Source: Mahella sp. (GTDB taxonomy: Bacteria; Bacillota; Clostridia; Mahellales; Mahellaceae). From it: a DNA stretch of 37,309 nt. The position numbers were made by a program, and so were the translations under genes. Numbering within the stretch: the first letter of the stretch is position 1; the number at the start of each line of letters is the position of its first letter. This document shows positions 16,634-25,396 of the stretch, piece after piece. The notes under the pieces were generated by a model that had not been told where the DNA came from, searched no databases, and saw nothing but the letters and a program-made list of their open reading frames with translations. Where the stretch lies: NCBI RefSeq assembly GCF_020054945.1, contig NZ_JAIHAU010000015.1, positions 1-37,309 on the forward strand, in the 5' to 3' direction.

Positions 16634-17665
16634 ATGATTGATATATTGGACAAAGCCATGCGAACCCACGATTTGACTAGAGATGAAATAGTGAGATTGC
16701 TTTCCATAGATGATGACGCGCAGAAAGAGTTGCTCTTCAAAGCCGCCGACGAGACAAGACGACAATATCTTGGTACAGATGTGCATCTGCGCGGCCTTAT
16801 AGAATTTTCTAATTATTGTACGAATGATTGCATGTACTGCGGCATAAGGCGCGGGAATAAGGCTCTTGAGAGGTATCGCATCGAGCCCGATGGGGTCGTG
16901 GAGGTGGCCGCGCAAGCCTATCAGCTAGGCTATCGCACTATAGTTCTTCAATCGGGCGAGGACAGCTACTACACATGCGACGTTATGTGCCATATCATCC
17001 GCGGCATAAAAGAGGTGGCTGATGTTGCTATAACGCTCAGCATAGGTGAAAGAAGCTATGATGATTACAGGCGCATGAAGGAGGCTGGAGCGGACAGATA
17101 CCTGATGCGCTTTGAAACGTCGAACAGGGGGCTTTATAAAAAGCTGCATCCGCGTATGGACTTCGATAACAGGATACAATGCTTAAGAGATATAAAATCA
17201 TTAGGGTATGAATTGGGCTCGGGATTTCTTGTTGGATTGCCCGGGCAAACCGTGGAGGATATAGCCGATGATATATTGCTGCTCGAGGAATTAGGTGCGG
17301 ACATGGTGGGCATAGGTCCATTTATACCGCATCCGGATACGCCGCTGCGAAATTGCAATAGCGGTTGCCTTGATATGGTGCTGAAGGCGGTGGCCGTGTT
17401 GCGTCTTGTCATGCCGGATATAAATATACCGGCCACCACGGCGGTAGGGACATCCGATCCTTTTGGCAGGCAAAAGGCGTTGAAAGCAGGAGCTAATGTC
17501 ATAATGCCCAATGTGACGCCTCTGGAATATCGGCAGCTTTACCAGCTTTATCCCGGTAAAATATGTATCGGCGAGAACCCGCAGGACTGCCGCATATGCG
17601 TGGAAGGGCTTATACGTTCTGTCGGCAGAACTGTTGGAACAGGTTACGGAGGGCACAATGGCTGA
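16634..17665 (+). CDS. hydE: [FeFe]-hydrogenase H-cluster radical SAM maturase HydE
   Basis: 343 residues, normal for HydE. The radical SAM motif C-x3-C-x2-C is Cys62, Cys66 and Cys69 (YCTNDCMYCG). The segments ERYRIEPDG, LQSGED, MRFETSN and GIGPFIPHPDTPL match HydE. HydE works with HydF and HydG to build the di-iron subcluster of [FeFe]-hydrogenase; neither partner is in the window. The ATG at 16634 is 15 bases from AAGGAGG, which is long, but I see no in-frame start closer to it. It overlaps the methyltransferase start by 8 bases. Confidence 0.94.
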   Translation: MIDILDKAMRTHDLTRDEIVRLLSIDDDAQKELLFKAADETRRQYLGTDVHLRGLIEFSNYCTNDCMYCGIRRGNKALERYRIEPDGVVEVAAQAYQLGYRTIVLQSGEDSYYTCDVMCHIIRGIKEVADVAITLSIGERSYDDYRRMKEAGADRYLMRFETSNRGLYKKLHPRMDFDNRIQCLRDIKSLGYELGSGFLVGLPGQTVEDIADDILLLEELGADMVGIGPFIPHPDTPLRNCNSGCLDMVLKAVAVLRLVMPDINIPATTAVGTSDPFGRQKALKAGANVIMPNVTPLEYRQLYQLYPGKICIGENPQDCRICVEGLIRSVGRTVGTGYGGHNG

Positions 17666-18269
17666 GCATTATTATTCTGAAAATCCGGTTTCCGGACATG
17701 ATATGAAACGCATAAAATTCGCTTTTAAGGGATACGCCCTCGAGTTTATAACCGATGCCGGCGTTTTTTCCAAAGGAAAGGTCGATACCGGTTCCGGTGT
17801 TTTATTGAATGCTCTGCCTGACCGTTTATCCGGCAAGGTGCTCGATATGGGCTGCGGTTATGGGGCCATAGGTATTTCCATTGCTAAAGCCTATCCGGAC
17901 GTCGAGGTTGTCATGGCAGACATAAACAGCAGAGCTGTAGAGCTGGCGCAGGAAAATATAAAGCTGAATGGTGTAGATAATGCTATTGCTTATCAGAGCG
18001 ATGGTTTTGCTCAAGTAGATGGTCTGTTTGACATCATCGTATCTAATCCACCTATAAGGGCGGGTAAAAGCGTCGTATATGCAATATTTGAGCAATGCGC
18101 GATGCACTTAAAAAGCGGTGGAGAATTTTATGCCGTGATCCAAAGGAAGCAGGGCGCTGAGTCGGCCATGGCTAAATTGGCCGAAATTTACGGTAATTGT
18201 GAAAAGGTTGCGAGAGAGGGCGGTTATTGGGTGCTGCGCTGTGTCAACGGTTATGACAACCGAAGTTAG
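17658..18269 (+). CDS. Class I SAM-dependent methyltransferase, RsmC-like
   Basis: 203 residues from ATG 17658, with GGAGGG four bases upstream. Motif I LDMGCGYGAIG is at residues 62-72, the acidic motif II (ADINSRAVELAQEN) at about 87-100, and the catalytic SNPPIRAG near residue 129. The NPP motif and the N-terminal HYYSENPVSGHD resemble RsmC-type small-subunit rRNA guanine-N2 methyltransferases, but in single-domain form. Its start lies inside the end of hydE, suggesting coupled translation; a functional link with hydrogenase maturation is not evident. Confidence 0.86.
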   Translation: MAEHYYSENPVSGHDMKRIKFAFKGYALEFITDAGVFSKGKVDTGSGVLLNALPDRLSGKVLDMGCGYGAIGISIAKAYPDVEVVMADINSRAVELAQENIKLNGVDNAIAYQSDGFAQVDGLFDIIVSNPPIRAGKSVVYAIFEQCAMHLKSGGEFYAVIQRKQGAESAMAKLAEIYGNCEKVAREGGYWVLRCVNGYDNRS

Positions 18270-18354
18270 CTAAGGTTTGAAGAGATATAAAGCGATTCAG
18301 AGAGCTTGAGCGAGAATATTAAATATAATCGGGTATAATAAGCGAAAATAACCA

Positions 18355-18382
18355 TTGCATTTTTAAAATAAAGAATTATACT
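18355..18382 (+). promoter_or_regulatory. Promoter of the ctsR operon
   Basis: TTGCAT (18355-18360), a 16-base spacer and TATACT (18377-18382). Start expected near 18389, just before the CtsR boxes. Confidence 0.75.
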
Positions 18383-18391
18383 ATAAATAAA

Positions 18392-18414
18392 GGTCAAAGA
18401 AAGTCAAGGTCAAA
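18392..18414 (+). promoter_or_regulatory. CtsR operator, three heptads
   Basis: GGTCAAA (18392-18398), three bases, then AGTCAAG (18402-18408), then an abutting GGTCAAA (18408-18414). The first two match the known CtsR tandem heptad site with the canonical 3-base gap, and the third is extra. The operator covers the expected start of transcription and touches the ctsR ribosome site (AGAGGTG), so CtsR should block its own operon until heat or protein damage inactivates it. Confidence 0.88.
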
Positions 18415-18426
18415 AGAGGTGAAACG

Positions 18427-18888
18427 ATGCTCCGGTTAAGCGATGTAATAGAGGCCTTTATAAAGGATATGTTAAATACCAGCCAGGATGGGGTGCTGGA
18501 ATTACAGCGCAATGAACTGGCCGCTCGTTTTAGGTGTGCACCATCGCAGATAAATTACGTTTTATCTACGCGCTTTACCATCGAAAGAGGATATTATATA
18601 GAAAGCAGACGCGGTGGCGGTGGGTGTATAAAGATAATGCGCATGAATGTTGAAAAGGACGATTATATATTGTATCTTTTGCTCAATGCCGTCGGAGATT
18701 CTTTGTCCCAGACCTGCGCCGATAATATAATCGAGCAGTTAAGCGAGAATGGAGATATAAGTGATAGGATAGCTGCATTGATGAGATCGGCCGTAAGCGA
18801 TAAAGCTATAGATGCCCATCCAGCTGACAGGGATAAAATCAGAGCCGGCATTATGAAAAGTATGTTGGTGGCTTTGTTATCATCTTAA
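18427..18888 (+). CDS. ctsR: Transcriptional repressor CtsR
   Basis: 153 residues, full length. The N-terminal winged helix region contains RNELAARFRCAPSQINYVLSTRFT and the glycine-rich wing SRRGGGG, whose arginine and glycines contact DNA and serve as the heat sensor in the family. The C-terminal helical domain mediates dimerisation and McsB contact. First gene of the operon, with its own operator directly upstream. Confidence 0.96.
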   Translation: MLRLSDVIEAFIKDMLNTSQDGVLELQRNELAARFRCAPSQINYVLSTRFTIERGYYIESRRGGGGCIKIMRMNVEKDDYILYLLLNAVGDSLSQTCADNIIEQLSENGDISDRIAALMRSAVSDKAIDAHPADRDKIRAGIMKSMLVALLSS

Positions 18889-18906
18889 TAAAAAGAGGTG
18901 TTTTGT

Positions 18907-19443
18907 ATGAATTGTGATTATTGTAAGAGCAAACCGGCTACCGTACATTTGACGAAGGTCATCAATGGTCAGAAGACCGAATTGCATCTGTGCGAGGACT
19001 GCGCCAAACAAAGCGGGGAAATTAACTGGTTCAATACATTTTCGTTAAATGATATATTCCAACCGTTTTCAGTGAATGACCTCCTGTCAAGTTTCTTGGA
19101 AGGGGTCAACGGGAATAATGGAAACATGGGGTATAATACAAATGTTTCAGCTAAGTGTGATACCTGCGGCATGACATATGATCGATTTAAGCAAACCGGT
19201 ATGTTAGGCTGCCGCCATTGCTACGAGGCTTTTGGAGATGAATTAACGCCTCTCATAAGGCGTATACATGGTAACGTGAAACATATCGGCAAGGTACCGC
19301 GCAAGGCGGGTAGCGAATTGCGGGTGCGCAGGGAGATAGAACGTTTAAAAGAACAACTTGATAGAGCGGTCAAAGAAGAGGCTTTCGAAAAAGCCGCCGA
19401 ATTGAGAGATAAGATAAGGGAAATGGAAGGAAAATTAAATTAA
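18907..19443 (+). CDS. mcsA: McsA, zinc-finger activator of the McsB kinase
   Basis: 178 residues from ATG 18907, six bases after AGAGGTG. It has four CxxC pairs: CDYC at the N terminus, CEDC near residue 29, CDTC in mid-protein and CRHC about 20 residues later. A C-terminal UVR-type coiled segment follows (LKEQLDRAVKEEAFEKAAEL). McsA binds and activates the arginine kinase McsB. Its start is 18 bases after the ctsR stop. Confidence 0.95.
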   Translation: MNCDYCKSKPATVHLTKVINGQKTELHLCEDCAKQSGEINWFNTFSLNDIFQPFSVNDLLSSFLEGVNGNNGNMGYNTNVSAKCDTCGMTYDRFKQTGMLGCRHCYEAFGDELTPLIRRIHGNVKHIGKVPRKAGSELRVRREIERLKEQLDRAVKEEAFEKAAELRDKIREMEGKLN

Positions 19444-19465
19444 AACCAGGATACGGGGTGAGATA

Positions 19466-20494
19466 ATGGATAATTGGATAAGCGCTAACGGGCCGGATAG
19501 TGATATAATAATAAGCAGCAGGGTAAGATTGGCTCGAAATCTGGACAATGTGCCGTTTCCCACTATGATGGATGATAAGCAGGCTGAAAGGGTGGTCGGT
19601 GATGTCGGCAAAGCGATTCTCGACAGCCGCAGTGCGCTGGCCGGGCATTTCAAGCTGGTACGCATCAAGGATGTGCAGCAGTTGGATAGGCAGATGCTGG
19701 TCGAGGAATATCTGTCCAGTCCGGATCTTATAAAGAACGATAAAAGCGGAGCGCTGCTTATAAACGACGATAATACCGTAAGCATAATGATAAACGAAGA
19801 AGACCATGTGCGCATACAATGCCTCGCAGCCGGATTACAATTAAGAGAGGCATGGGAATTGGCCGATAAGGTTGATGATCTGATGGAGGAGAGCTTATCA
19901 TATGCTTATGACGAACAATTGGGTTACCTTACCACATGTCCTACCAATGTGGGTACAGGCATGAGGGCATCGCTCATGATGCATCTGCCGGCATTGGCGA
20001 TGACAAACAATATACGCGAGGTGCTTCATGCCGTCGGGCGCGTGGGTATAACGGTCAGAGGCATATACGGCGAGGGCAGCGAGGTTAAAGGCGATATTTA
20101 TCAAATATCCAATCAGATTTCTCTCGGTCAGAGCGAAGATGATATTGTGAACAACATTATAGCTGTAGCCCGCCAGATAATCGATAAGGAGCGGAGAGCC
20201 CGCCAGATGCTTATGGATAATGCCGGGCTGCAGCTCGAGGATAGGGTATACAGGTCGCTTGGCATATTTACCAATGCACGCATGCTTAATACGGAGGAGG
20301 CATTGGAACTGATATCCAATCTGCGTCTTGGCGTGTCATTGGGTATATTGAAGGATATGGACTTAAAGGTGCTTAATCAACTGCTTTTTATGATACAACC
20401 GGCTCATGTGCAAAAGCATAAAGGCAGGGAATTGCAGCCGACGGAGAGGGATATAATAAGAGCCGAACTGATACACGAAAAGATAAGGAGGTAG
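19466..20494 (+). CDS. mcsB: Protein-arginine kinase McsB
   Basis: 342 residues of a guanido-phosphotransferase fold. [10 protein letters not shown] is near residue 18, [13 protein letters not shown] near residue 155 carries the conserved cysteine, and RGIYGEGSE near residue 195 supplies the phosphate-binding loop. McsB phosphorylates arginines on CtsR and on client proteins, marking them for ClpCP. It lies between mcsA and clpC, with a 5-base gap to clpC. Confidence 0.96.
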   Translation: MDNWISANGPDSDIIISSRVRLARNLDNVPFPTMMDDKQAERVVGDVGKAILDSRSALAGHFKLVRIKDVQQLDRQMLVEEYLSSPDLIKNDKSGALLINDDNTVSIMINEEDHVRIQCLAAGLQLREAWELADKVDDLMEESLSYAYDEQLGYLTTCPTNVGTGMRASLMMHLPALAMTNNIREVLHAVGRVGITVRGIYGEGSEVKGDIYQISNQISLGQSEDDIVNNIIAVARQIIDKERRARQMLMDNAGLQLEDRVYRSLGIFTNARMLNTEEALELISNLRLGVSLGILKDMDLKVLNQLLFMIQPAHVQKHKGRELQPTERDIIRAELIHEKIRR

Positions 20495-20499
20495 CGATT

Positions 20500-22947
20500 A
20501 TGGCATTTTTTGGACGTTTCACTGAGAAAGCTCAGAAAGCGCTTATATATGCGCAAGAGGAGGCAAGGGCATTAGGGCATAATTATGTGGGCACCGAGCA
20601 TATGTTGCTGGGCCTATTGAGGGAAGAGGACGGCATAGCCGCCAAGGTTCTGAAGAACATGGGCGCTGATATAGAGAATGTGCGCCAGGAAGTAGTAAAT
20701 TTAGTTGGAAAAGGCAACTTTAATTTTAATGAAGGATTCGGTTATACGCCCAGGACCAAGCGCGTCATGGAGCTGAGCTTTTATGAGGCGCGCAACCTCG
20801 GACATAATTATATAGGCACAGAGCATTTACTGTTGGGGTTGTTGAGAGAAGGCGAAGGCGTAGCGGCAAGGGTGTTGATGGATCTTGGGATAGATCTGCA
20901 GCGTGCACGCGATGAGGTGATAAAAATGTTAAAAGAAGAAGGCGGAACCCCTCAAAAGGGGCAGCAGAAGAATACCAATACGCCGAACCTTGACCAATTT
21001 GGCAGAGATTTAACCGAATTGGCCAGAGAAGGCAAGCTGGATCCTGTTATTGGCAGAGAGAAGGAAATAGAGAGGGTTATACAGATATTGAGCCGCCGTA
21101 CCAAGAATAACCCGTGTCTGATAGGAGAACCCGGCGTAGGCAAGACTGCCATAGCCGAGGGGTTGGCACAGCAGATAGCCGAAGGCAATGTGCCGGAGCT
21201 GCTGAAGGATAAACGCGTAGTAGCGTTGGACCTGCCGGCTATGGTGGCTGGAACCAAGTACCGCGGCGAGTTCGAAGAGCGCCTTAAGAATGTGCTCAAC
21301 GAGGTTAAAAAGGCCGGCAATATAATACTGTTCATAGATGAACTGCATACTGTCATAGGAGCAGGCGCGGCCGAGGGGGCTATAGATGCGTCGAATATAT
21401 TGAAACCTGCTTTAGCCAGAGGCGAGATGCAGGCCATAGGCGCCACTACTTTGGACGAATACAGGAAGCATGTCGAGGGAGATCCGGCTCTAGAGCGCCG
21501 ATTCCAGCCTGTTGTAGTAGGAGAGCCATCTAGGGATGATGCGTTGTTGATATTAAAAGGCTTGCGCGACAAGTACGAGGCCTATCACCGTGTCAGGATA
21601 ACCGATGAGGCACTGGAGGCGGCTGTAGACCTGTCTATGCGCTATATTACAGACAGATATCTGCCGGATAAAGCCATCGATCTTATAGATGAAGCGGCTG
21701 CGCGCGTCAAATTGAGGACAGTGACGCCGCCCGACGACATAAAGGAATTAGAGGATAAGCTGGAGGATATACGCAAAGAGAAGGAAGAGGCCGTAGCCAA
21801 TCAGGATTATGAGAAAGCTGCTAAACTGCGCGACGATGAACAAAAACTCAAAGAAGAAATAGAAAAACTTAAAGAAAATTGGAGCAGCAGTGCGAATACG
21901 ACAGCTGCCGTAGTGACCGCCGAGGATATAGCTCAGATAGTATCGAGTTGGAGCGGCGTACCGGTCAAACAGCTTACCGAGGCTGAAAGCGAACGCTTGC
22001 TTAACCTGGAGAAAATATTGCACCAACGCGTTATAGGTCAGGATGAGGCCGTAGAGGCGGTAGCCAAGGCTATCAGGCGCGCCAGGGCAGGATTGAAGGA
22101 TCCGAAACGCCCTATAGGTTCGTTTATATTCCTCGGGCCGACCGGAGTCGGCAAGACCGAACTGGCTCGGGCATTAGCAGAAGCTATGTTCGGAGACGAG
22201 AATGCCATGGTGCGCATAGATATGTCCGAGTATATGGAGAAGTACAGTGTATCGCGCCTTATAGGTTCGCCTCCAGGGTATGTAGGCTACGAAGAAGGCG
22301 GCCAATTGACAGAGCATGTAAGAAGAAAGCCTTATACGGTTGTACTGTTCGATGAGATAGAAAAAGCGCATCCCGATGTATTCAATATACTACTGCAAAT
22401 ACTGGAGGACGGGCGTTTGACCGATGGCAAAGGCCGCACGGTTGATTTCCGCAATACCGTCATAATAATGACGTCCAACGCGGGAGCTCATCTTATAACA
22501 AAACAAAAGTCGCTGGGATTTTCAAGCGGACAAGACGAATCCAAGACGGAGTATGATAAGATAAAGGACAACGTCATGGAAGAATTGCGCCGGACGTTCA
22601 GGCCGGAGTTCTTGAACCGTGTCGATGAGATCATAGTATTCCATCCGTTGGATGAAGAAAATCTGAAGGCTATAGTTGACCTCATGCTCAAGGATGTCGG
22701 CAAGAGGTTGGCCGAGAAAAACATATATATGGATGTTACTCCGGCTGCTCGTGATTATCTGGCCAAAGAGGGATTTGATCCGATATATGGCGCCAGACCG
22801 TTGCGCAGGGCTATACAGCGTATGGTAGAGGATAATTTATCCGAGGAATTGCTCAAAGGTGCTATAGCACCCGGCGATTCGGTCATAGCCGATGTGGAGA
22901 ACGGACACCTGGTATTTAAGAAGAAACAAGTAACCGTAGGGGTATAG
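20500..22947 (+). CDS. clpC: ATP-dependent Clp protease ATP-binding subunit ClpC
   Basis: 815 residues. Order: two Clp_N repeats ([15 protein letters not shown] and the second near residue 80), a linker, AAA domain 1 with Walker A GEPGVGKT (about 209) and DELHT Walker B, a middle UVR domain (about 425-455, [14 protein letters not shown]), AAA domain 2 with GPTGVGKT (about 546) and [11 protein letters not shown], and a C-terminal D2-small domain. It unfolds phospho-arginine-tagged proteins for ClpP. The AAGGAGG ribosome site directly precedes it. A full-length M-domain and both Walker pairs indicate an active enzyme. Confidence 0.97.
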   Translation: MAFFGRFTEKAQKALIYAQEEARALGHNYVGTEHMLLGLLREEDGIAAKVLKNMGADIENVRQEVVNLVGKGNFNFNEGFGYTPRTKRVMELSFYEARNLGHNYIGTEHLLLGLLREGEGVAARVLMDLGIDLQRARDEVIKMLKEEGGTPQKGQQKNTNTPNLDQFGRDLTELAREGKLDPVIGREKEIERVIQILSRRTKNNPCLIGEPGVGKTAIAEGLAQQIAEGNVPELLKDKRVVALDLPAMVAGTKYRGEFEERLKNVLNEVKKAGNIILFIDELHTVIGAGAAEGAIDASNILKPALARGEMQAIGATTLDEYRKHVEGDPALERRFQPVVVGEPSRDDALLILKGLRDKYEAYHRVRITDEALEAAVDLSMRYITDRYLPDKAIDLIDEAAARVKLRTVTPPDDIKELEDKLEDIRKEKEEAVANQDYEKAAKLRDDEQKLKEEIEKLKENWSSSANTTAAVVTAEDIAQIVSSWSGVPVKQLTEAESERLLNLEKILHQRVIGQDEAVEAVAKAIRRARAGLKDPKRPIGSFIFLGPTGVGKTELARALAEAMFGDENAMVRIDMSEYMEKYSVSRLIGSPPGYVGYEEGGQLTEHVRRKPYTVVLFDEIEKAHPDVFNILLQILEDGRLTDGKGRTVDFRNTVIIMTSNAGAHLITKQKSLGFSSGQDESKTEYDKIKDNVMEELRRTFRPEFLNRVDEIIVFHPLDEENLKAIVDLMLKDVGKRLAEKNIYMDVTPAARDYLAKEGFDPIYGARPLRRAIQRMVEDNLSEELLKGAIAPGDSVIADVENGHLVFKKKQVTVGV

Positions 22948-22950
22948 AAC

Positions 22951-24303
22951 ATGCCCAAGGCTAAAAGCAATTATGTCTGCCAAGCCTGTGGGTATGTATC
23001 GCCTAAATGGATGGGTAAATGCCCGGGCTGCGGCCAATGGAACACCATGGTGGAAGAAATATATACAGCGCCGCAGCCTGTCAGGGGCATTTCGGATGAG
23101 AAACCGTTGGCGCTGAATAGCATAGCGATAGTCGATGATGAGCGTTATACCAGCGGCATAAAGGAATTGGACCGCGTGCTGGGCGGGGGTATCGTCAAAG
23201 CGTCGCTGGTGTTGGTGGGAGGAGATCCGGGCATAGGCAAATCCACATTGCTCATGCAGATGGCCGGCTATGCGGCAGCCTCCGGGCTGAAGGTGCTTTA
23301 TGTGTCGGGAGAGGAGTCGCCGCAGCAGATAAAGCTGCGGTCGCTTCGCCTCGGCATAACCGATCCGGAGCTTCTCATATATGCGCAGACCGATCTTGAT
23401 ATAATAGAGCAGCAGGCACACAGTATAATGCCCGATATAATGATTGTGGATTCTATACAGACCGTATACGATCCGGAACTTTCATCGGCGCCGGGCAGCG
23501 TAAGCCAGGTGCGCGAGGCCACCGCAAGGCTTATGCGGCTGGCTAAAGGGACTGGTATCACTGTTTTCATAGTAGGGCATGTGACCAAAGAAGGTTCTAT
23601 AGCCGGTCCCAGGGTACTCGAGCATATGGTTGATACAGTGCTGTATTTTGAAGGGGAGAGGCATCAGGCTTACAGGGTGTTGAGAGCTGTTAAAAACAGA
23701 TTCGGTTCCACCAACGAAATAGGGGTCTTTGAAATGCATGATGCCGGCTTACGCGAGGTATCCAATCCATCTGAAGTGATGCTCTCGGATCATCAACAGG
23801 ATGCCACCGGTTCGGCGGTGGTGTGCAGCATGGAAGGTACGAGGCCGGTGTTGGTCGAGATTCAGGCCTTGATCAGCCCGACGGCGTTCGGCATGCCTCG
23901 TCGCATGGCTACAGGTATCGATTATAATCGCGTGGTCATGCTGATGGCGGTGCTGGAGAAACGCGCAGGTCTGATGCTGCAGAATCAGGATGCATATGTG
24001 AATGTGGCCGGGGGTTTGAAATTGGATGAACCGGCGGCCGATCTGGGCATAATAATGGCCATTGCATCCAGTTTCCGAGAGAAACCGGTCAACGGCCTTA
24101 TGGTATTTATAGGTGAGGTAGGACTAACCGGCGAAATAAGGGCGGTCAGCCGCCTGGATCAGCGATTGAATGAATGCGCACGCATGGGATTCACGCATTG
24201 CATGGTACCTGCTGCCAACAGCAAGGACCTTCGCAAGTACGGTAATCTGTCCGTCATACCCGTGCGCACTGTGTATGAGGCTCTGGATATGGGGCTGCTT
24301 TGA
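22951..24303 (+). CDS. radA: DNA repair protein RadA
   Basis: 450 residues. The N-terminal zinc finger CQACGYVSPKWMGKCPGCGQ (four cysteines) is at residues 10-29, then a RecA-type ATPase with Walker A GDPGIGKST near residue 92, the RadA-specific KNRFGSTNE near 250, and a C-terminal Lon-like domain. RadA promotes branch migration in recombination. It follows clpC by 3 bases, as in many Firmicutes. The usual next gene, disA, is absent; the following gene is convergent and begins 3 bases later. Confidence 0.96.
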   Translation: MPKAKSNYVCQACGYVSPKWMGKCPGCGQWNTMVEEIYTAPQPVRGISDEKPLALNSIAIVDDERYTSGIKELDRVLGGGIVKASLVLVGGDPGIGKSTLLMQMAGYAAASGLKVLYVSGEESPQQIKLRSLRLGITDPELLIYAQTDLDIIEQQAHSIMPDIMIVDSIQTVYDPELSSAPGSVSQVREATARLMRLAKGTGITVFIVGHVTKEGSIAGPRVLEHMVDTVLYFEGERHQAYRVLRAVKNRFGSTNEIGVFEMHDAGLREVSNPSEVMLSDHQQDATGSAVVCSMEGTRPVLVEIQALISPTAFGMPRRMATGIDYNRVVMLMAVLEKRAGLMLQNQDAYVNVAGGLKLDEPAADLGIIMAIASSFREKPVNGLMVFIGEVGLTGEIRAVSRLDQRLNECARMGFTHCMVPAANSKDLRKYGNLSVIPVRTVYEALDMGLL

Positions 24304-24306
24304 TAA

Positions 24307-24708
24307 TCATTTCATATTGAAATAGCCCAACGTATCCAGCTCTTCTTTCTCCTTTATCAGGATGTCATACATATTGAGCCCCAATGTATTGCATATATTA
24401 GCCAGGTAAAAGATATTGTTGCCCATCTCTTTTTCTATTATATCGCGGCAGTCGTCGCATAAATGGCCTTTAAGGTGGGTATCCATCAATTCCGCTAATT
24501 CTGACAACGTTGCATCAGGGGGTATATTCTGCTTTTTGGCGTCGATCTCTATGCATCCGCATGTGGTGACGGCTTTAACAATGGCGCGGTTGACGCGGGC
24601 GGTAGATTCCTGATACTTAGACAATAAATCCAGAATACTTTTATGGCGTACCAATAATTCCCCTACAGCATCCTGAAAATCTTCAACAAGCAAATCTTTT
24701 ATAGCCAT
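24307..24708 (-). CDS. Conserved clostridial protein of unknown function
   Basis: 133 residues from ATG 24708 (AGGAG 11 bases upstream; a longer reading to 24774 has no better start). All-helical, soluble. I recognise the segments KDLLVEDFQDAVGELLVRHK and TTCGCIEIDAKKQNIP as widely conserved in Clostridia, with paired cysteines (CGC, and CDDC near residue 87). The fold and role are not known to me; the helical pattern with Asp/Glu-rich helices is loosely MazG-like, but no clear metal-binding motif supports that. Confidence 0.7.
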   Translation of the reverse strand: MAIKDLLVEDFQDAVGELLVRHKSILDLLSKYQESTARVNRAIVKAVTTCGCIEIDAKKQNIPPDATLSELAELMDTHLKGHLCDDCRDIIEKEMGNNIFYLANICNTLGLNMYDILIKEKEELDTLGYFNMK

Positions 24709-24804
24709 ACACTTATCGTCTCCTATTTTTGATACTCTTATTATAGGCAATATGGCTAAATACGTCAATAGCAAAAAATGAGAAATCTACAATTCGCATC
24801 CAAA

Positions 24805-25383
24805 CTATATCTTGTTCCAAAAGGTTATATTTTCTAACTTGCGTTTAGGTACGTGCAATACGCCATTTTCGTCTTTATAGTACTTTATATCATCGCCTTG
24901 AGCATCTTCCAGTACGGGCTGTTCGGCACGGTAACCCATAGCTACGGCATCGGTTATCACATATTTATCCGGGATGGTGAACAAGGCCTTTATTTTATCC
25001 CTATCTATAGAACCCTGTATGCAACATCCTATACCTTCTTCCCATGCCGTTAATATAAGATTTTCCAAGGCCAAACCTATATCCACGGCATAACCGTCCT
25101 CGCGTATCTCTTTATCGGCCAATACGATTATATATACAACTGGTTTTTCATTGGGAGATGGGGTTCCTTTACCTTCCAGATAATTGGCCCATGATGTGGT
25201 TCGAAACACCGCATCGACCAGTGCGGGTTCATCTATCACGAGATATTTCAACGGCTGCATATTAGAGGCCGACGGGGCCACGCGGGCAGCGTTGATCAGC
25301 TTATGCAGCGTATCCCGTGATATGGGCTTTTGCTGGAATTTCCTTATCGTTCGCCTCTGCAAAATGATATCATATACTGACAT
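24805..25383 (-). CDS. Nitroreductase family FMN protein
   Basis: 192 residues. The N-terminal VYDIILQRRTIRKFQQKPI is the FMN-binding motif of the nitroreductase fold (arginines and serine contact the phosphate). A later IGCCIQGSIDRDK and the GYRAEQP segment belong to the same fold. It probably uses NAD(P)H and FMN to reduce nitro, quinone or flavin-like substrates; the true substrate is unknown. A strong AGGAGG precedes the ATG. It begins 13 bases after the nadE stop and is likely co-transcribed. Confidence 0.9.
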   Translation of the reverse strand: MSVYDIILQRRTIRKFQQKPISRDTLHKLINAARVAPSASNMQPLKYLVIDEPALVDAVFRTTSWANYLEGKGTPSPNEKPVVYIIVLADKEIREDGYAVDIGLALENLILTAWEEGIGCCIQGSIDRDKIKALFTIPDKYVITDAVAMGYRAEQPVLEDAQGDDIKYYKDENGVLHVPKRKLENITFWNKI

Positions 25384-25396
25384 TTGGTATTCCTCC

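Noticed and set aside
18306-18340. Second promoter upstream of ctsR (TTGAGC with TATAAT boxes at 18324 and 18335)
   Set aside because: The spacers would be 12 or 23 bases, both outside the usual range.
20952-21572. 206-codon minus-strand open frame
   Set aside because: Antisense to the first AAA domain of clpC; serine- and arginine-rich shadow translation with no start signals.
22837-23421. 194-codon minus-strand open frame
   Set aside because: Antisense across the clpC/radA junction, where both real genes are complete.
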